DNA of 64,000 nucleotides from Roseobacter sp. HKCCD6576-2 (GCF_013179285.1 NZ_WVNW01000001.1:868001-932000); one strand, 5' to 3'. Positions 28,125-36,963 are shown, counted from the stretch's first letter. The notes: a model not told the origin generated them from the sequence alone. Numbers and translations: made by a program.

Positions 28125-28802
28125 TTAGGAGCCACCGATTAGATGCGTGGCAAACAGGCGATCGAGCGGGAGCGTGACCCGCACGGCGTCCAACACCGCG
28201 CCGATCAATCCGTTGGAGTGATCCCGCCAATCTGAGGCGACCGGGGCACCGATCACCAGATTTTTTCGCTTCAAAAGATCGGCCTGCGGATGATCGGCTG
28301 CATATGGTGCGGGCACGCGTTTCAACGGCTCCGGTCCCCAGGTGGACAGCGTCATGTCCGTCGCGGCGAGCGTCTCTGCCAACGCCGCACCTTTGGCGTC
28401 AATGAAGGCCCGAAACCGGGTGAGCGCATCACCTTTGAGACCAGGCAACCCATAGCCGACCCAAAGGCCATCGGTATCGGCGGCAAAAAATACACCGGGA
28501 TTGAACGGCCCATCGCCGGTGCCGGACCAGAGGATATGCAGGTGCGTGTTGTAAGGCGTCTTGTCCTTGGAAAACCGGACGTCGCGATAGATGCGGAAGA
28601 CTTTGCCCTTCATCGAGCGGCCCAAGAGCTTCGTCAGTTCTTCGGCCATCAACTCCGAAAACAGTTCCGCCGGTTTCTTGATCGCTTGCGTGTAGTGATC
28701 TTTGCGCGGATCGAACCAGTCTTTACGGTTGTTCTGCGCCAGCTCCGCGAAAAACGCGGTGCTGTCATCGATCATCTGGGTAAAGCCATCCACTTGCGCC
28801 AT
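28125..28802 (-). CDS. DUF2461 (TIGR02453 family) protein
   Basis: A 225-aa protein of the DUF2461 family, identified by the opening segment FFAELAQNNRKDWFDPRKDHY, the RIYRDVRFSKDKTPYNTH block and the GPFNPGVFFAADTDGLWVGYG strand region. The family has no established function. It contains no membrane segment. It stands alone on the minus strand between the glycosyltransferase and the BASS transporter, with 64 bases to the latter. Confidence 0.88.
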   Translation of the reverse strand: MAQVDGFTQMIDDSTAFFAELAQNNRKDWFDPRKDHYTQAIKKPAELFSELMAEELTKLLGRSMKGKVFRIYRDVRFSKDKTPYNTHLHILWSGTGDGPFNPGVFFAADTDGLWVGYGLPGLKGDALTRFRAFIDAKGAALAETLAATDMTLSTWGPEPLKRVPAPYAADHPQADLLKRKNLVIGAPVASDWRDHSNGLIGAVLDAVRVTLPLDRLFATHLIGGS

Positions 28803-28866
28803 TGCTGCCGCCTCCCTGTTGCACGGGCGTCAGGGTGGGCCGGGGCAGGGCGCTCTGGCAAGAGGG

Positions 28867-29748
28867 TTAGAGCAACCCGTCCGGCATTTTCTGCTCCGCC
28901 GCCGTGTTTGCGCGCCGGAAGATCAGGGTGACCAGGGTCGAGACGATGACGATGAAAAGCGAATAGAGCGCGGGAACGGCCATATAGCTCTGCGCCTGCT
29001 CACCAGAGAAGGTGAAGGCCACGATGGCAATGGCCAGTGGTCCGTTTTGAATGCCGGTCTCCAATGCCACCGTGCGCGCGTTTCGAGGATGCAGCCGCAA
29101 GGTGCGCGCGAAGGTATAGCCGATGGCGATCCCGAAAAGCCCCAGCCCAATGGCGGCGACATAGGTTGCGGGCGTTGTGGTGACCAGAAACTGCCAGTTC
29201 CGCGGCACCCAGGAGACCATGATGAAGAGGATGAAAAACAGCGCCAGCGCTGAACCCAGAAACTCAGTCACCGCGCCGACATTGGCGTTGATCTTGCGCA
29301 TCCCCATGCCGATGGCGACAGGCACCAGCAGCAAGACCAGCGTTGCGATGATGTTTTCCCGCGGGATTTGCAGGTCCAGCGCGGCGGAATAGACCACCAG
29401 GATCACGGGGATCAGCAACACACCGAACACCGTGGAGGTCACGGTCATCAGAACCGAAAGCGCCAGATTCCCTTTGGAAAAATACGTGAAGATGTTCGAG
29501 GTGGTGCCGCCCGGCATGCAAGCCATGATCAAGACACCGATGGCGATGGCCTCGGGCAAGGTCAGGAAACTGATCAGCAGAAAGCCGATAAACGGCATGA
29601 AGCCATATTGGCTGATCACGCCGATTGCCAAACCATAGGGCCGTTTCAGCGCCAAGAAGAAATCTCGCGGGGTGAGCGAGGCGCCCATGCCCAGCATGAT
29701 CACGAAAATCATCAACGCCAGAAGCGCCTGTTCGAATGCTCCGACCAT
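28867..29748 (-). CDS. Bile acid:sodium symporter (BASS) family transporter
   Basis: A 293-aa polytopic membrane protein with about nine helices, of the BASS family, whose members carry organic anions with Na+ (bile acids in animals, pantoate or pyruvate and others in bacteria and plastids). Family blocks are ACMPGGTTSNIFTYFSKGN (first crossover region) and ETGIQNGPLAIAIV (second crossover region). It begins 6 bases after the acyl-CoA ligase gene and must be co-transcribed with it. That suggests the transported anion is a carboxylate activated by that ligase, though this is inference. Confidence 0.9.
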   Translation of the reverse strand: MVGAFEQALLALMIFVIMLGMGASLTPRDFFLALKRPYGLAIGVISQYGFMPFIGFLLISFLTLPEAIAIGVLIMACMPGGTTSNIFTYFSKGNLALSVLMTVTSTVFGVLLIPVILVVYSAALDLQIPRENIIATLVLLLVPVAIGMGMRKINANVGAVTEFLGSALALFFILFIMVSWVPRNWQFLVTTTPATYVAAIGLGLFGIAIGYTFARTLRLHPRNARTVALETGIQNGPLAIAIVAFTFSGEQAQSYMAVPALYSLFIVIVSTLVTLIFRRANTAAEQKMPDGLL

Positions 29749-29754
29749 CTGCGC

Positions 29755-31479
29755 CTACTCCGCCGCGATCTGCGACAGCTCTTCGGCGCGCAGGTCTTTT
29801 CTGAGGATTTTGCCGACATTGGATTTCGGCAGCTCGTCGCGGAATTCCACGCGTTTGGGCACCTTATATGCGGTCAAATGCTCTTTGCAGTGGGCGCGGA
29901 TGTCTTCGGCCGTCACGCCTTGATCGCGTTTGACGATAAAGGCTTTCACGGCCTCACCCGTGCCATCATCCGGCACCCCGATCACAGCGGATTCCAACAC
30001 CGCCGGATGGGTCGCCAAACAATCCTCCACCTCATTGGGATAGACGTTGAAGCCCGAGACGACGACCATGTCTTTCTTGCGGTCGACGATCTGGAAATAG
30101 CCATCGGAGTCCATCACGCCGATATCGCCGGTCAAGAACCACCCCTCTTTCATGACTTTGGCGGTCTCTTCGGGTTTGTTCCAATAGCCGGTCATGATCT
30201 GCGGGCCTTTGGCGGCCAGCTCTCCGGTCTCGCCCTGGGGCACCGGCTTGCCGTCTTCATCCAGACAAGCCACCTCGGTTGAGGGCACCGGCACGCCAAT
30301 GGAATTGGGCCGCGACTTGCCAAGCGGGTTGAAGGTCAGAACCGGCGAGGTTTCGGTCAGCCCATAGCCTTGGATCACGGGTTTGCCGGTGATTTCTTCC
30401 CACCGCTCGGCCACGGCGGTTTGCAGGGCCATGCCGCCGGCAGAGGCGAATTTCAGATGTTTCGGCGGGCTGTCGGTGAACCAAATCTCATTGGTCAGCC
30501 CGTTGAACAGCGTGTTCACGCCACTCATCCAGGTGATTTTGTAATTCTCGAACGCGCGTTTGAGATTGGTGAGCGGGCGCGGGTTCGGGATCAAGATGTT
30601 CCGCGCGCCCAGCCAGTAGAAGCCGAGCAGGTTCACCGTGAAGGCGAAGACGTGGTACATCGGCAGGGCGGTCAGCGCGACCTCGCGGCCCTTCTCGACG
30701 TCACCGGCGAGCAATTCCATGGTCTGTTCCATGTTCATGATCAGGTTCCGATGGCTCAACATCGCGCCTTTCGACACGCCGGTGGTACCGCCGGTATATT
30801 GCAAAACCGCCGTATCATCGGGCGACATGCCGGAATGATAGGGCTCGACCTCAATGCTCTCATCATGTTGCTTCTGCCGCCCTGCTGCGACGGCGTCGGG
30901 CAGCCGAATATGAGCCAGCTCAATCGGTTGGATTGTCCGATCCCAGTATTTCTGGACCAGGCCGACAATGCCGCGCGGCATCGCGGGGAGGAACTCAGCC
31001 ACGCGCGTGACGATGATATTGGGGATCGGATGGCCGCGCATCGCTTCGGGCAGTTTGTCGGCGAACATATCGACGATGATCAGCGCGTGGGGTTCGCTGT
31101 CTTCAAACTGCTTCGCCATCTCTTCGGCGGTGTAGAGCGGGTTCACGTTCACTAACACGCAGCCAGCTTTCAGAACTGCGAAGGCGGCGATGGGAAAGGA
31201 CAGACCGTTGGGCAGTTGCACCGCAACTCGGTCACCTTGCGCCAATCCGGCGATCTCGCGCAGATAAACCGCCAGTGCGTCCGACATCTCGTCGACTTGG
31301 TCGAAACTGAGCGTGCCGTTCATGCCATTGGGCAGGCAAGCCGTGAAGGCGGGTGCCTTGCCATACACCGAGGCGACCGAGCTGATCATGTCGCCGATTG
31401 AGCGATAGGCTAGGTCTTCGATTTCCGTGCGGGCTGATGGGCCATAAAAGGCCGTCCATGGACGATCGTCGCGCGACAT
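29755..31479 (-). CDS. Long-chain-type acyl-CoA synthetase (AMP-forming)
   Basis: An adenylate-forming CoA ligase (574 aa) that activates a carboxylic acid with ATP and CoA. The phosphate loop YTGGTTGVSKGAMLSH, the GYGLTETSP motif and the hinge region LTGDIGVMDSDGYFQIVDRKKDM are intact, and the C-terminal catalytic Lys is in PKSNVGKILRKDL. These fit FadD-type ligases. The start is set at MSRDDRPW (31479) with AGGGAG upstream; a longer frame begins 16 codons earlier without a good site. It is transcribed with the BASS gene and lies next to the IclR gene at the edge of the acyl-CoA island. Confidence 0.92.
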   Translation of the reverse strand: MSRDDRPWTAFYGPSARTEIEDLAYRSIGDMISSVASVYGKAPAFTACLPNGMNGTLSFDQVDEMSDALAVYLREIAGLAQGDRVAVQLPNGLSFPIAAFAVLKAGCVLVNVNPLYTAEEMAKQFEDSEPHALIIVDMFADKLPEAMRGHPIPNIIVTRVAEFLPAMPRGIVGLVQKYWDRTIQPIELAHIRLPDAVAAGRQKQHDESIEVEPYHSGMSPDDTAVLQYTGGTTGVSKGAMLSHRNLIMNMEQTMELLAGDVEKGREVALTALPMYHVFAFTVNLLGFYWLGARNILIPNPRPLTNLKRAFENYKITWMSGVNTLFNGLTNEIWFTDSPPKHLKFASAGGMALQTAVAERWEEITGKPVIQGYGLTETSPVLTFNPLGKSRPNSIGVPVPSTEVACLDEDGKPVPQGETGELAAKGPQIMTGYWNKPEETAKVMKEGWFLTGDIGVMDSDGYFQIVDRKKDMVVVSGFNVYPNEVEDCLATHPAVLESAVIGVPDDGTGEAVKAFIVKRDQGVTAEDIRAHCKEHLTAYKVPKRVEFRDELPKSNVGKILRKDLRAEELSQIAAE

Positions 31480-31709
31480 CGTGTCTCCCTTTTTCTCCCC
31501 TTCGCCGAGGTTAGCCCATTCCGCCATAAGAAAAAGAAGGAATATTCACCGTGACGCCAGGGAAGTTCCTTTTCCCGCGATAGGTTTTTCGTGTTGTCTT
31601 GGTATTTGTCGGAAGAACTCGGACCGAAGCTGTGCCGTGCGGAGCGATGCGCCACGCGGTTCAGAGCGGTTTACCGAGCCCGCAATAACGTGAAGCCGAA
31701 GACCGTGCT

Positions 31710-32534
31710 CTACATCAGGTTCAGCCGCAAAATGCCTGCATCGATCAGGGCTTCCCGTGTCTCCATCATCCGGCCGCCGATCTCACCATAGAGGTTTTCT
31801 TCGGTGAGCCAGAAGGACGGGCCGCCGATATTCATCGCCAGAACGCTACGCCCGTCATCCAGATTGAAGGCAGTCGCGGCACCGTTGATCTCATGTTCCC
31901 AAACGCCGGCGACCACGCAAAACCCGCGCGTCTGCAGTTCTTCACCGGTGCGTTCATGTATCTCCAGAAACTTTTGGCGTTCATCGCCCATGATCTCGGC
32001 GAGTTTCTCAACTCTGACTTTGCGGCGCGGCGCGGGCAGGGCGTGGAGATAGGCATGGCCCATCGCGGTCGTCGCCATTGGAATGCGGCTGCCGATATCC
32101 TGACGCAGCATGATCCGCGACACTGATCGGTGCAGCGCGATATAGACCATCTCGTGACGGTCGGCCTGACCAATGGCCACGGTTCCACGGGTGTCATCGG
32201 CCAGTTGTTGCAAGGGGCCTTTTGCCAGGTCCTTTATGCCGGTGCCGTTTCCGAACGCCTGCGCGAAGGCCAGAACGCCGGGGCCGAGGCGATACTTCTC
32301 GGTCTCGGCGGAATAGACGAGATAGCCAAGCTCGGTCAGCGTGAAGGCGATCCGGCTGACGGTGGGTTTCGGCAGCCCGGAGCGGGCAGCGATCTCTTGG
32401 TTTCCAAGCGGTTTGCCCTCAGGCACAAAACTGCGCAGCACCTCAAAGCCCCGTGACACGGCGGTCACGAATTGGCGGGAGGATTTCGGATCCTCTTCCG
32501 TGGTGTCTGTTGGTGTCGCGCGGGGTCGGGCCAT
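31710..32534 (-). CDS. IclR family transcriptional regulator
   Basis: A 274-aa regulator. The N-terminal winged helix-turn-helix is seen at about residues 20-85 (FVTAVSRGFEVLRSFV...EIAARSGLPKPTVSRIAFTL). The C-terminal IclR effector domain follows (YIALHRSVSRIMLRQDIGSRIPMATTAMGHAYL) and ends in GGRMMETREALIDAG. IclR proteins bind palindromes and respond to small aromatic or aliphatic acids or their derivatives. It is divergent from the flavoprotein/acyl-CoA dehydrogenase operon. It is the only regulator in the island, so it is the best candidate reader of the repeated TTTCG-N5-CGAAA boxes at 32644, 36949 and 50393. Confidence 0.93.
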   Translation of the reverse strand: MARPRATPTDTTEEDPKSSRQFVTAVSRGFEVLRSFVPEGKPLGNQEIAARSGLPKPTVSRIAFTLTELGYLVYSAETEKYRLGPGVLAFAQAFGNGTGIKDLAKGPLQQLADDTRGTVAIGQADRHEMVYIALHRSVSRIMLRQDIGSRIPMATTAMGHAYLHALPAPRRKVRVEKLAEIMGDERQKFLEIHERTGEELQTRGFCVVAGVWEHEINGAATAFNLDDGRSVLAMNIGGPSFWLTEENLYGEIGGRMMETREALIDAGILRLNLM

Positions 32535-32643
32535 GCTGCCTCTCGGGTCAAGGGTGTCTCACTAGACATTAGAACCAGCCGTTTCTCAAGTTGCGAAACG
32601 ATTTTTTGCAAAGCGGTAGTGGCCTATATTTTGTGAAATATTA

Positions 32644-32658
32644 TTTTGCACTGCGGAA
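32644..32658 (+). promoter_or_regulatory. Candidate island operator, copy A
   Basis: TTTTGCACTGCGGAA lies between iclR and the flavoprotein gene, 60 bases before the latter's start. It matches copies B (36949) and C (50393) in the pattern TTTYG-NNCTG-CGRAM. A possible -10 hexamer, TATGCT, starts 9 bases downstream. A further half-site CGAAA lies at 32594-32598. A role as an IclR target is inference. Confidence 0.5.
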
Positions 32659-32718
32659 TAATGGCGCTATGCTTGTGGGACAGATTGGCGACGCAATGCA
32701 GACGGGACAAGCGCAGCG

Positions 32719-33714
32719 GTGTTGAAGACAAGACTCACGGAGCGCTTTGGGATCGAAAAGCCGATCCTTTGCGGTGGCCTGATGTGGCTGGCGACGGCGG
32801 AATATGTCGCGGCGGTCGTGAATGCCGGGGCCATGGGCTATATCACACCACGCTCCTATCCAGACGAGGCGACCTTTGTCGACGCGCTCCGCCGATGTCG
32901 CGCGATGACCGGTGGGCGGCCCTTTGGCGTCAATCTCTATATCTCGGCCCGACCAGAGGAAAACGCGCGGATGCGCCGATGGATCGAGATCCTGGCAGGT
33001 GAAGGTGTGCGCCACGTTGAAACCGCGGGGTATAGCCCGGTGGCCTTTTTGCCCGCGCTCAAGGCGGCGGGGTGCCAGGTTGTGCACAAGGCGACCAGCG
33101 TCCGCCATGCCGCATCGGCGGCAAAGGCGGGGGTCGATGCGGTGGTGCTGATCGGCGCGGAATGCGGTGGTCACCCAGGGCAGGGGGATATTCCGGCGAT
33201 GGTCTTGGCCGCACGGGCTTTGGAGCAGATCGATGTGCCCGTTTTGGTCGGCGGTGGCATCGGGTCGGGACGGCAGTTGGCCGCCGCGTTGGCGCTTGGG
33301 GCAGATGGGGTTTTGATTGGCTCGCGCATGCTGGTGGCCGATGAAATTTGGGCGCATGACGCCTATAAGACGCACTTGCTGAGCCTGGACGAGACCGGCT
33401 CAACCACCGTCCTGCACGCATTGAAAAATACCTATCGCTGCCTTGCCAATGACACTGCGGCGGCGGTGGCCGCGTTGGAGGCTGAGGGCGTGCGCGACTA
33501 CGAAACACTGGGGCCTTTGATTGGCGGCTACATGCAGCGCCAGGCCTATGAAACCGGGGATTGGAGCCAAGGGGTGTTGTCGCTTGGGCCGGCGGCCGCC
33601 TGGTGCGACCGGCTGGAACCCGCAGGTGCAATTTTGGATCGGCTGACGGCGGATGCCGAAACCGCCCTGAGATCAGCCCGAGACCGGATCGCCCCGGCCT
33701 TGGCGCCCGCGTAA
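32719..33714 (+). CDS. Nitronate monooxygenase-like (2-nitropropane dioxygenase family) flavoprotein
   Basis: A TIM-barrel FMN protein (331 aa). It opens with ERFGIEKPILCGGLMWLATAE, and has the flavin/phosphate segments GVDAVVLIGAECGGHPGQGD (with the family His) and PVLVGGGIGSGRQLAAALALGADGVLIGS. The family includes nitronate monooxygenases and FabK-type enoyl reductases. In an acyl-CoA operon a reductive or oxidative role on an unsaturated acyl-CoA is as likely as nitronate oxidation. The start is a GTG at 32719 (a TTG follows directly) with a weak ribosome-binding site. It heads a four-gene plus-strand operon with acyl-CoA dehydrogenase, SDR and thioesterase; the gap to the next gene is 20 bases. 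Confidence 0.85.
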   Translation: MLKTRLTERFGIEKPILCGGLMWLATAEYVAAVVNAGAMGYITPRSYPDEATFVDALRRCRAMTGGRPFGVNLYISARPEENARMRRWIEILAGEGVRHVETAGYSPVAFLPALKAAGCQVVHKATSVRHAASAAKAGVDAVVLIGAECGGHPGQGDIPAMVLAARALEQIDVPVLVGGGIGSGRQLAAALALGADGVLIGSRMLVADEIWAHDAYKTHLLSLDETGSTTVLHALKNTYRCLANDTAAAVAALEAEGVRDYETLGPLIGGYMQRQAYETGDWSQGVLSLGPAAAWCDRLEPAGAILDRLTADAETALRSARDRIAPALAPA

Positions 33715-33734
33715 CGAGGACAAAGGGACAAACG

Positions 33735-34892
33735 ATGGGAATTGACAACGACAGCTTCATGCAGATCTGCGCCGCGTTGCAGCGGTTCGTCGAAGAGCGG
33801 CTGATACCAGCGGAAGAGCAAGTCGAGCTGGACGACGATATCGCGCCGGAGATCGTGCAAGATATGCGTGAGATGGGGCTTTTCGGCCTGTCGATCCCAA
33901 CGCAATATGGCGGCCTTGGCCTCAGCCTGAGCCAGGAAGCGCAGGTGATGCAGATCACCGGGCGGACCTCTGCGGCGTTCCGGTCGGTCTTCGGCACAAA
34001 TGTGGGCATCGGCTCGCAAGGCATCATCATGGACGGGACCGAGGCGCAGAAGGCCCATTATCTGCCGAAGCTGGCGACCGGCGAAATCATCTCCTCCTTT
34101 GCGTTGACCGAACCCGATGCCGGATCGGATGCCGCCGCGATCCGCACGACGGCGCGCCTGGATGGCTCCGACTATGTTCTGAACGGTACCAAACGTTATA
34201 TCACCAACGCCCCGCGCGCCGGGCTGCTGACGCTGATGGCGCGGTCCGAGCCGGATCAGAAAGGGGCCGCCGGCATCTCGGCCTTCCTGGTCCCGACCGA
34301 TCTGCCCGGGATCACCATCGCACCTGCGGACCGGAAAATGGGGCAGCACGGGACCAAGACCAGCGATATCATCCTCGAAGATGTTAGGGTGCCGGCGGAA
34401 AACGTTATCGGCGGCGTGCCGGGCCGTGGATTCAAGACCGCGATGAAGGTGCTGGATCGGGGCCGGATCAATATCGCAGCGACCTCGGTCGGTATGGCGT
34501 CGCGTCTGATCGACGAGGCGTTGGCCTATGCCCATGAGCGCAAAGCCTTTGGTAGCGCCATCGCAGATTTTCAACTGGTCCAGGCGATGCTCGCCGACAG
34601 CCAGACCGAGTATTACGCGGGTCGCACAATGGTGACCGATGCCGCCGAGATCTATGACCGCGAGGGCAAGGCGATCCAGGAGGCGGCCTGTGCCAAGTAT
34701 TTCTGTACCGAGATGGTCGGGCGGGTCGCGGACCGCGCCGTGCAGATCCACGGTGGGGCGGGGTATATGGCCGCCTATCCGGTGGAGCGGTTCTATCGCG
34801 ACGTGCGGCTCCTGCGGATTTACGAAGGCACGAGCCAGATCCAACAATTGATTATCGCGCGCCAGATGAGCCGCGCCTTCCAACAGGGGTAA
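33735..34892 (+). CDS. Acyl-CoA dehydrogenase
   Basis: An FAD enzyme (385 aa) that introduces the alpha-beta double bond into an acyl-CoA. Family motifs are in order: SFALTEPDAGSDAAAIRTTA (FAD/substrate binding), the middle beta domain with KRYITNAPRAG, and the C-terminal helical domain with HERKAFGSAIADFQLVQ. It ends with QIHGGAGYMAAYPVERFYRDVRL and IYEGTSQIQQ, which contains the catalytic Glu. The start at 33735 (MGIDNDSFMQ) follows a purine-rich AAAGGGACAAACG stretch. It lies 3 bases before the SDR gene. Electron acceptor genes (etfAB) are not in the window. Confidence 0.95.
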   Translation: MGIDNDSFMQICAALQRFVEERLIPAEEQVELDDDIAPEIVQDMREMGLFGLSIPTQYGGLGLSLSQEAQVMQITGRTSAAFRSVFGTNVGIGSQGIIMDGTEAQKAHYLPKLATGEIISSFALTEPDAGSDAAAIRTTARLDGSDYVLNGTKRYITNAPRAGLLTLMARSEPDQKGAAGISAFLVPTDLPGITIAPADRKMGQHGTKTSDIILEDVRVPAENVIGGVPGRGFKTAMKVLDRGRINIAATSVGMASRLIDEALAYAHERKAFGSAIADFQLVQAMLADSQTEYYAGRTMVTDAAEIYDREGKAIQEAACAKYFCTEMVGRVADRAVQIHGGAGYMAAYPVERFYRDVRLLRIYEGTSQIQQLIIARQMSRAFQQG

Positions 34893-34895
34893 GAC

Positions 34896-35744
34896 ATGTT
34901 TGAACCAGGGCTTTATGACGGGCGCTGCGCCCTGATCACTGGCGGCGGCACGGGGCTGGGCCGGACGATGGCCGAGCGTCTCGCCGAACTGGGCGCGGAA
35001 CTGATCATCTTTGGCCGCCGCGAAGAGGTTCTGAAAACCGCGGCCGAAGAGATCGAGGCGAAATATGGCCGCCGGGTGCGCTATGCGGCGCTGGATGTGC
35101 GCGATGCTGCTGCGATCGATGCGGCGCTGGATGCGATTTGGGACGACACCCCGCCCGATATCTTGATCAACAACGCGGCGGGCAATTTCACCGCGAAATA
35201 TGAGTCGCTCTCGCCACGTGCCGTGGATGCAGTGTTGAACATCGTGCTCCATGGCACGGCCTATATGACGCTGGCCTGCGGCAAGCGTTGGTTGGCGGCG
35301 GGTATGAAGGCGACGGTCATGTCGATCACCGTCACCTATGCCTTCACCGGCGCGCCTTATGTGGTGCCCTCGGCCATGGCCAAGGCCGGCGTGTTGGCCA
35401 TGACCCGGTCGCTTGCTGCCGAATGGGGCCCGAAAGGCATCCGGTTTGTCGCCGTCGCGCCGGGGCCGTTCCCGACACCCGGTGCGTGGGACAATCTCTA
35501 TCCGCGGCCCGGCCTCGGCAAGATCATGGAACAGCGGCCGCCGGTCGGTCGCCCGGGCCGTCACGACGAATTCGCCGATCTGACGGCCTATCTGTTGAGC
35601 GATCAGGCCGGCTTCATTCATGGTGAGCAAGTGATCATCGACGGCGGCAACTGGTTGAAGAAGGCGGCGTCTTTCTCGGAACTTGATGCGCTGACCGATG
35701 AGGATTGGGCGGCGATGGCCAGCGGTGCGAAGCCGAGCAAATGA
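34896..35744 (+). CDS. 2,4-dienoyl-CoA reductase-like SDR
   Basis: An SDR (282 aa) that resembles mitochondrial/peroxisomal-type 2,4-dienoyl-CoA reductases, which reduce dienoyl-CoA with NADPH during breakdown of unsaturated acids. Diagnostic segments are TGGGTGLG, INNAAGNF and VVPSAMAKAGVLAMTRSLAAEW. In the last one the classical YxxxK has no Tyr at the usual position, as in the animal enzymes, and the Lys is kept. The VAPGPFPTPGAWDNL segment also matches. It follows the acyl-CoA dehydrogenase by 3 bases and overlaps the thioesterase start (ATGA). It points to an unsaturated or ring-derived substrate in the pathway. Confidence 0.85.
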   Translation: MFEPGLYDGRCALITGGGTGLGRTMAERLAELGAELIIFGRREEVLKTAAEEIEAKYGRRVRYAALDVRDAAAIDAALDAIWDDTPPDILINNAAGNFTAKYESLSPRAVDAVLNIVLHGTAYMTLACGKRWLAAGMKATVMSITVTYAFTGAPYVVPSAMAKAGVLAMTRSLAAEWGPKGIRFVAVAPGPFPTPGAWDNLYPRPGLGKIMEQRPPVGRPGRHDEFADLTAYLLSDQAGFIHGEQVIIDGGNWLKKAASFSELDALTDEDWAAMASGAKPSK

Positions 35745-36145
35745 AGCATGACTGGACCGATATGAGCCCGTTTTCCGAGCTCTTAGGGCTTCGCGTCGAC
35801 CGCGCGGAGCCTGATTACGCCCGGCTCCGCTGCGCCTGGCAGCCCAGCTTCACGAATATGTCCGGTGTGGCGCATGGCGGCGTTGTGGCCAGCGTCATGG
35901 ATACGGCCTGCGGCGTGGCGCTTACCGCCGACGAGAATGGCAAACGGCAAGGCCGGGTGGTGACGGTGTCGTTCTCGCTGAACTATCTTGCGCCGTTTCG
36001 CGAGGGCGAAGAGATCGTCTGCGAGGCCTGGGTGGTCGGTGGCGGGCGGAAGCTCAAAACCGTCCGCGTGCAGGTGACCGACGCCAATGAAGTCACGGTG
36101 ATTGCCACCGGCCATGGGGTGTTTCGTCATATCACCTGGCCTTAG
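35741..36145 (+). CDS. PaaI-family hotdog thioesterase
   Basis: A hotdog-fold acyl-CoA thioesterase (134 aa). The family signature FTNMSGVAHGGVVASVMDTACG contains the HGG loop and the catalytic Asp on the long helix. A VVTVSFSLNYLAPFREGEEI strand pair follows. Such enzymes free CoA from stalled or toxic acyl-CoA intermediates. The start at 35741 overlaps the SDR stop as ATGA; a later Met (MSPFSELLGL, 35762) is the alternative. Its stop shares TTAG with the stop of the convergent crotonase gene. Confidence 0.88.
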   Translation: MKHDWTDMSPFSELLGLRVDRAEPDYARLRCAWQPSFTNMSGVAHGGVVASVMDTACGVALTADENGKRQGRVVTVSFSLNYLAPFREGEEIVCEAWVVGGGRKLKTVRVQVTDANEVTVIATGHGVFRHITWP

Positions 36146-36930
36146 CGGCCTTTGAACTCGGGCACGCGTTTTTCCATGAACGCGGTCCGCCCTTCGGTGA
36201 AGTCTTCGGTTTGAAACAACACGGCCTGCGCATCTGCTTCGGCGGCCAAAGCCTCGTTGAGACCCATGGGGCCGCGCGACAGCCAGGTTTTGGTGAGCGC
36301 CACGGCGGCCGGCGCGCGTTTCGCGATGGTCTTGGCGATGCCTTGAGCCGTCGCCAGCGCTGCGCCCGGTTCAGTCACTTCCTCGACCAGCCCCCAATCG
36401 GCCGCCGAGTCGGTGTCGAATTGTTCCGAGGTCAGCATCAAACGTTTTGCCCGACCCAGCCCCATCCGGGCGGGTAGCGTCCAGATTGCCGCCATATCGG
36501 GCATCAGCCCGAGCTTGTTAAAGGCGCAATTCCAAACCACGTCCTCGGCGGCCACAACCACATCGCAGGCCGCCGCCAGCGACATGCCTGCCCCAACCGC
36601 GTAGCCTTCGACCGCGGCGATCACTGGCTTTTCGCCCTCGATCAGCAAGCGGACAAGACGGTGCAGGCGTTGCAGCCGCGCCCGCCCGGCCATCGTCGTC
36701 AGATTGTCCATGCCAGAGATGTCACCGCCGGCGGAAAACACACCCTCGGCTCCGGTCAGAACCAAGACCCGCACCTCGGGATCGGTCATCAGATCGAAGA
36801 CCGCGTCATGCAGCACCTCGCGCAATTCGAGCGACAACGCGTTGCGCCGCGCCGGATAGCGCATGGTGACCGTCGCAACACCACCAGAGGTTGTGACATC
36901 CACACCCAAATCCACAGAATCGCCTGACAT
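36142..36930 (-). CDS. Enoyl-CoA hydratase/isomerase (crotonase family)
   Basis: A crotonase-fold protein (262 aa). The oxyanion-hole segments FSAGGDISGMD and GYAVGAGMSLAAACDVVVA are clear. The catalytic region reads FNKLGLMPDMAAIWTLPARMG. Here the Glu of classical hydratases is absent and an Asp stands in the PD position, as in PaaG-type isomerases. Isomerase activity is therefore at least as likely as hydration. I start it at MSGDSVDL (36930) with GGAGCG upstream; a TTG four codons earlier is the alternative. It is divergent from the TAXI receptor gene, and operator copy B lies 18 bases upstream of its start. Confidence 0.88.
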   Translation of the reverse strand: MSGDSVDLGVDVTTSGGVATVTMRYPARRNALSLELREVLHDAVFDLMTDPEVRVLVLTGAEGVFSAGGDISGMDNLTTMAGRARLQRLHRLVRLLIEGEKPVIAAVEGYAVGAGMSLAAACDVVVAAEDVVWNCAFNKLGLMPDMAAIWTLPARMGLGRAKRLMLTSEQFDTDSAADWGLVEEVTEPGAALATAQGIAKTIAKRAPAAVALTKTWLSRGPMGLNEALAAEADAQAVLFQTEDFTEGRTAFMEKRVPEFKGR

Positions 36931-36948
36931 ATCGCGCTCCAATCAATA

Positions 36949-36963
36949 TTTCGCTCTGCGAAC
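36949..36963 (+). promoter_or_regulatory. Candidate island operator, copy B
   Basis: TTTCGCTCTGCGAAC matches copy C (TTTCGTTCTGCGAAA, 50393) at 13 of 15 positions. It sits between the crotonase and TAXI receptor genes, so it could control both the minus-strand crotonase (18 bases away) and the plus-strand transporter operon (107 bases away). Confidence 0.55.

Noticed and set aside
33546-35630. A 694-codon open frame on the minus strand.
   Set aside because: It is antisense to the acyl-CoA dehydrogenase and SDR genes, both with complete catalytic motifs; the translated product has no recognisable domain.
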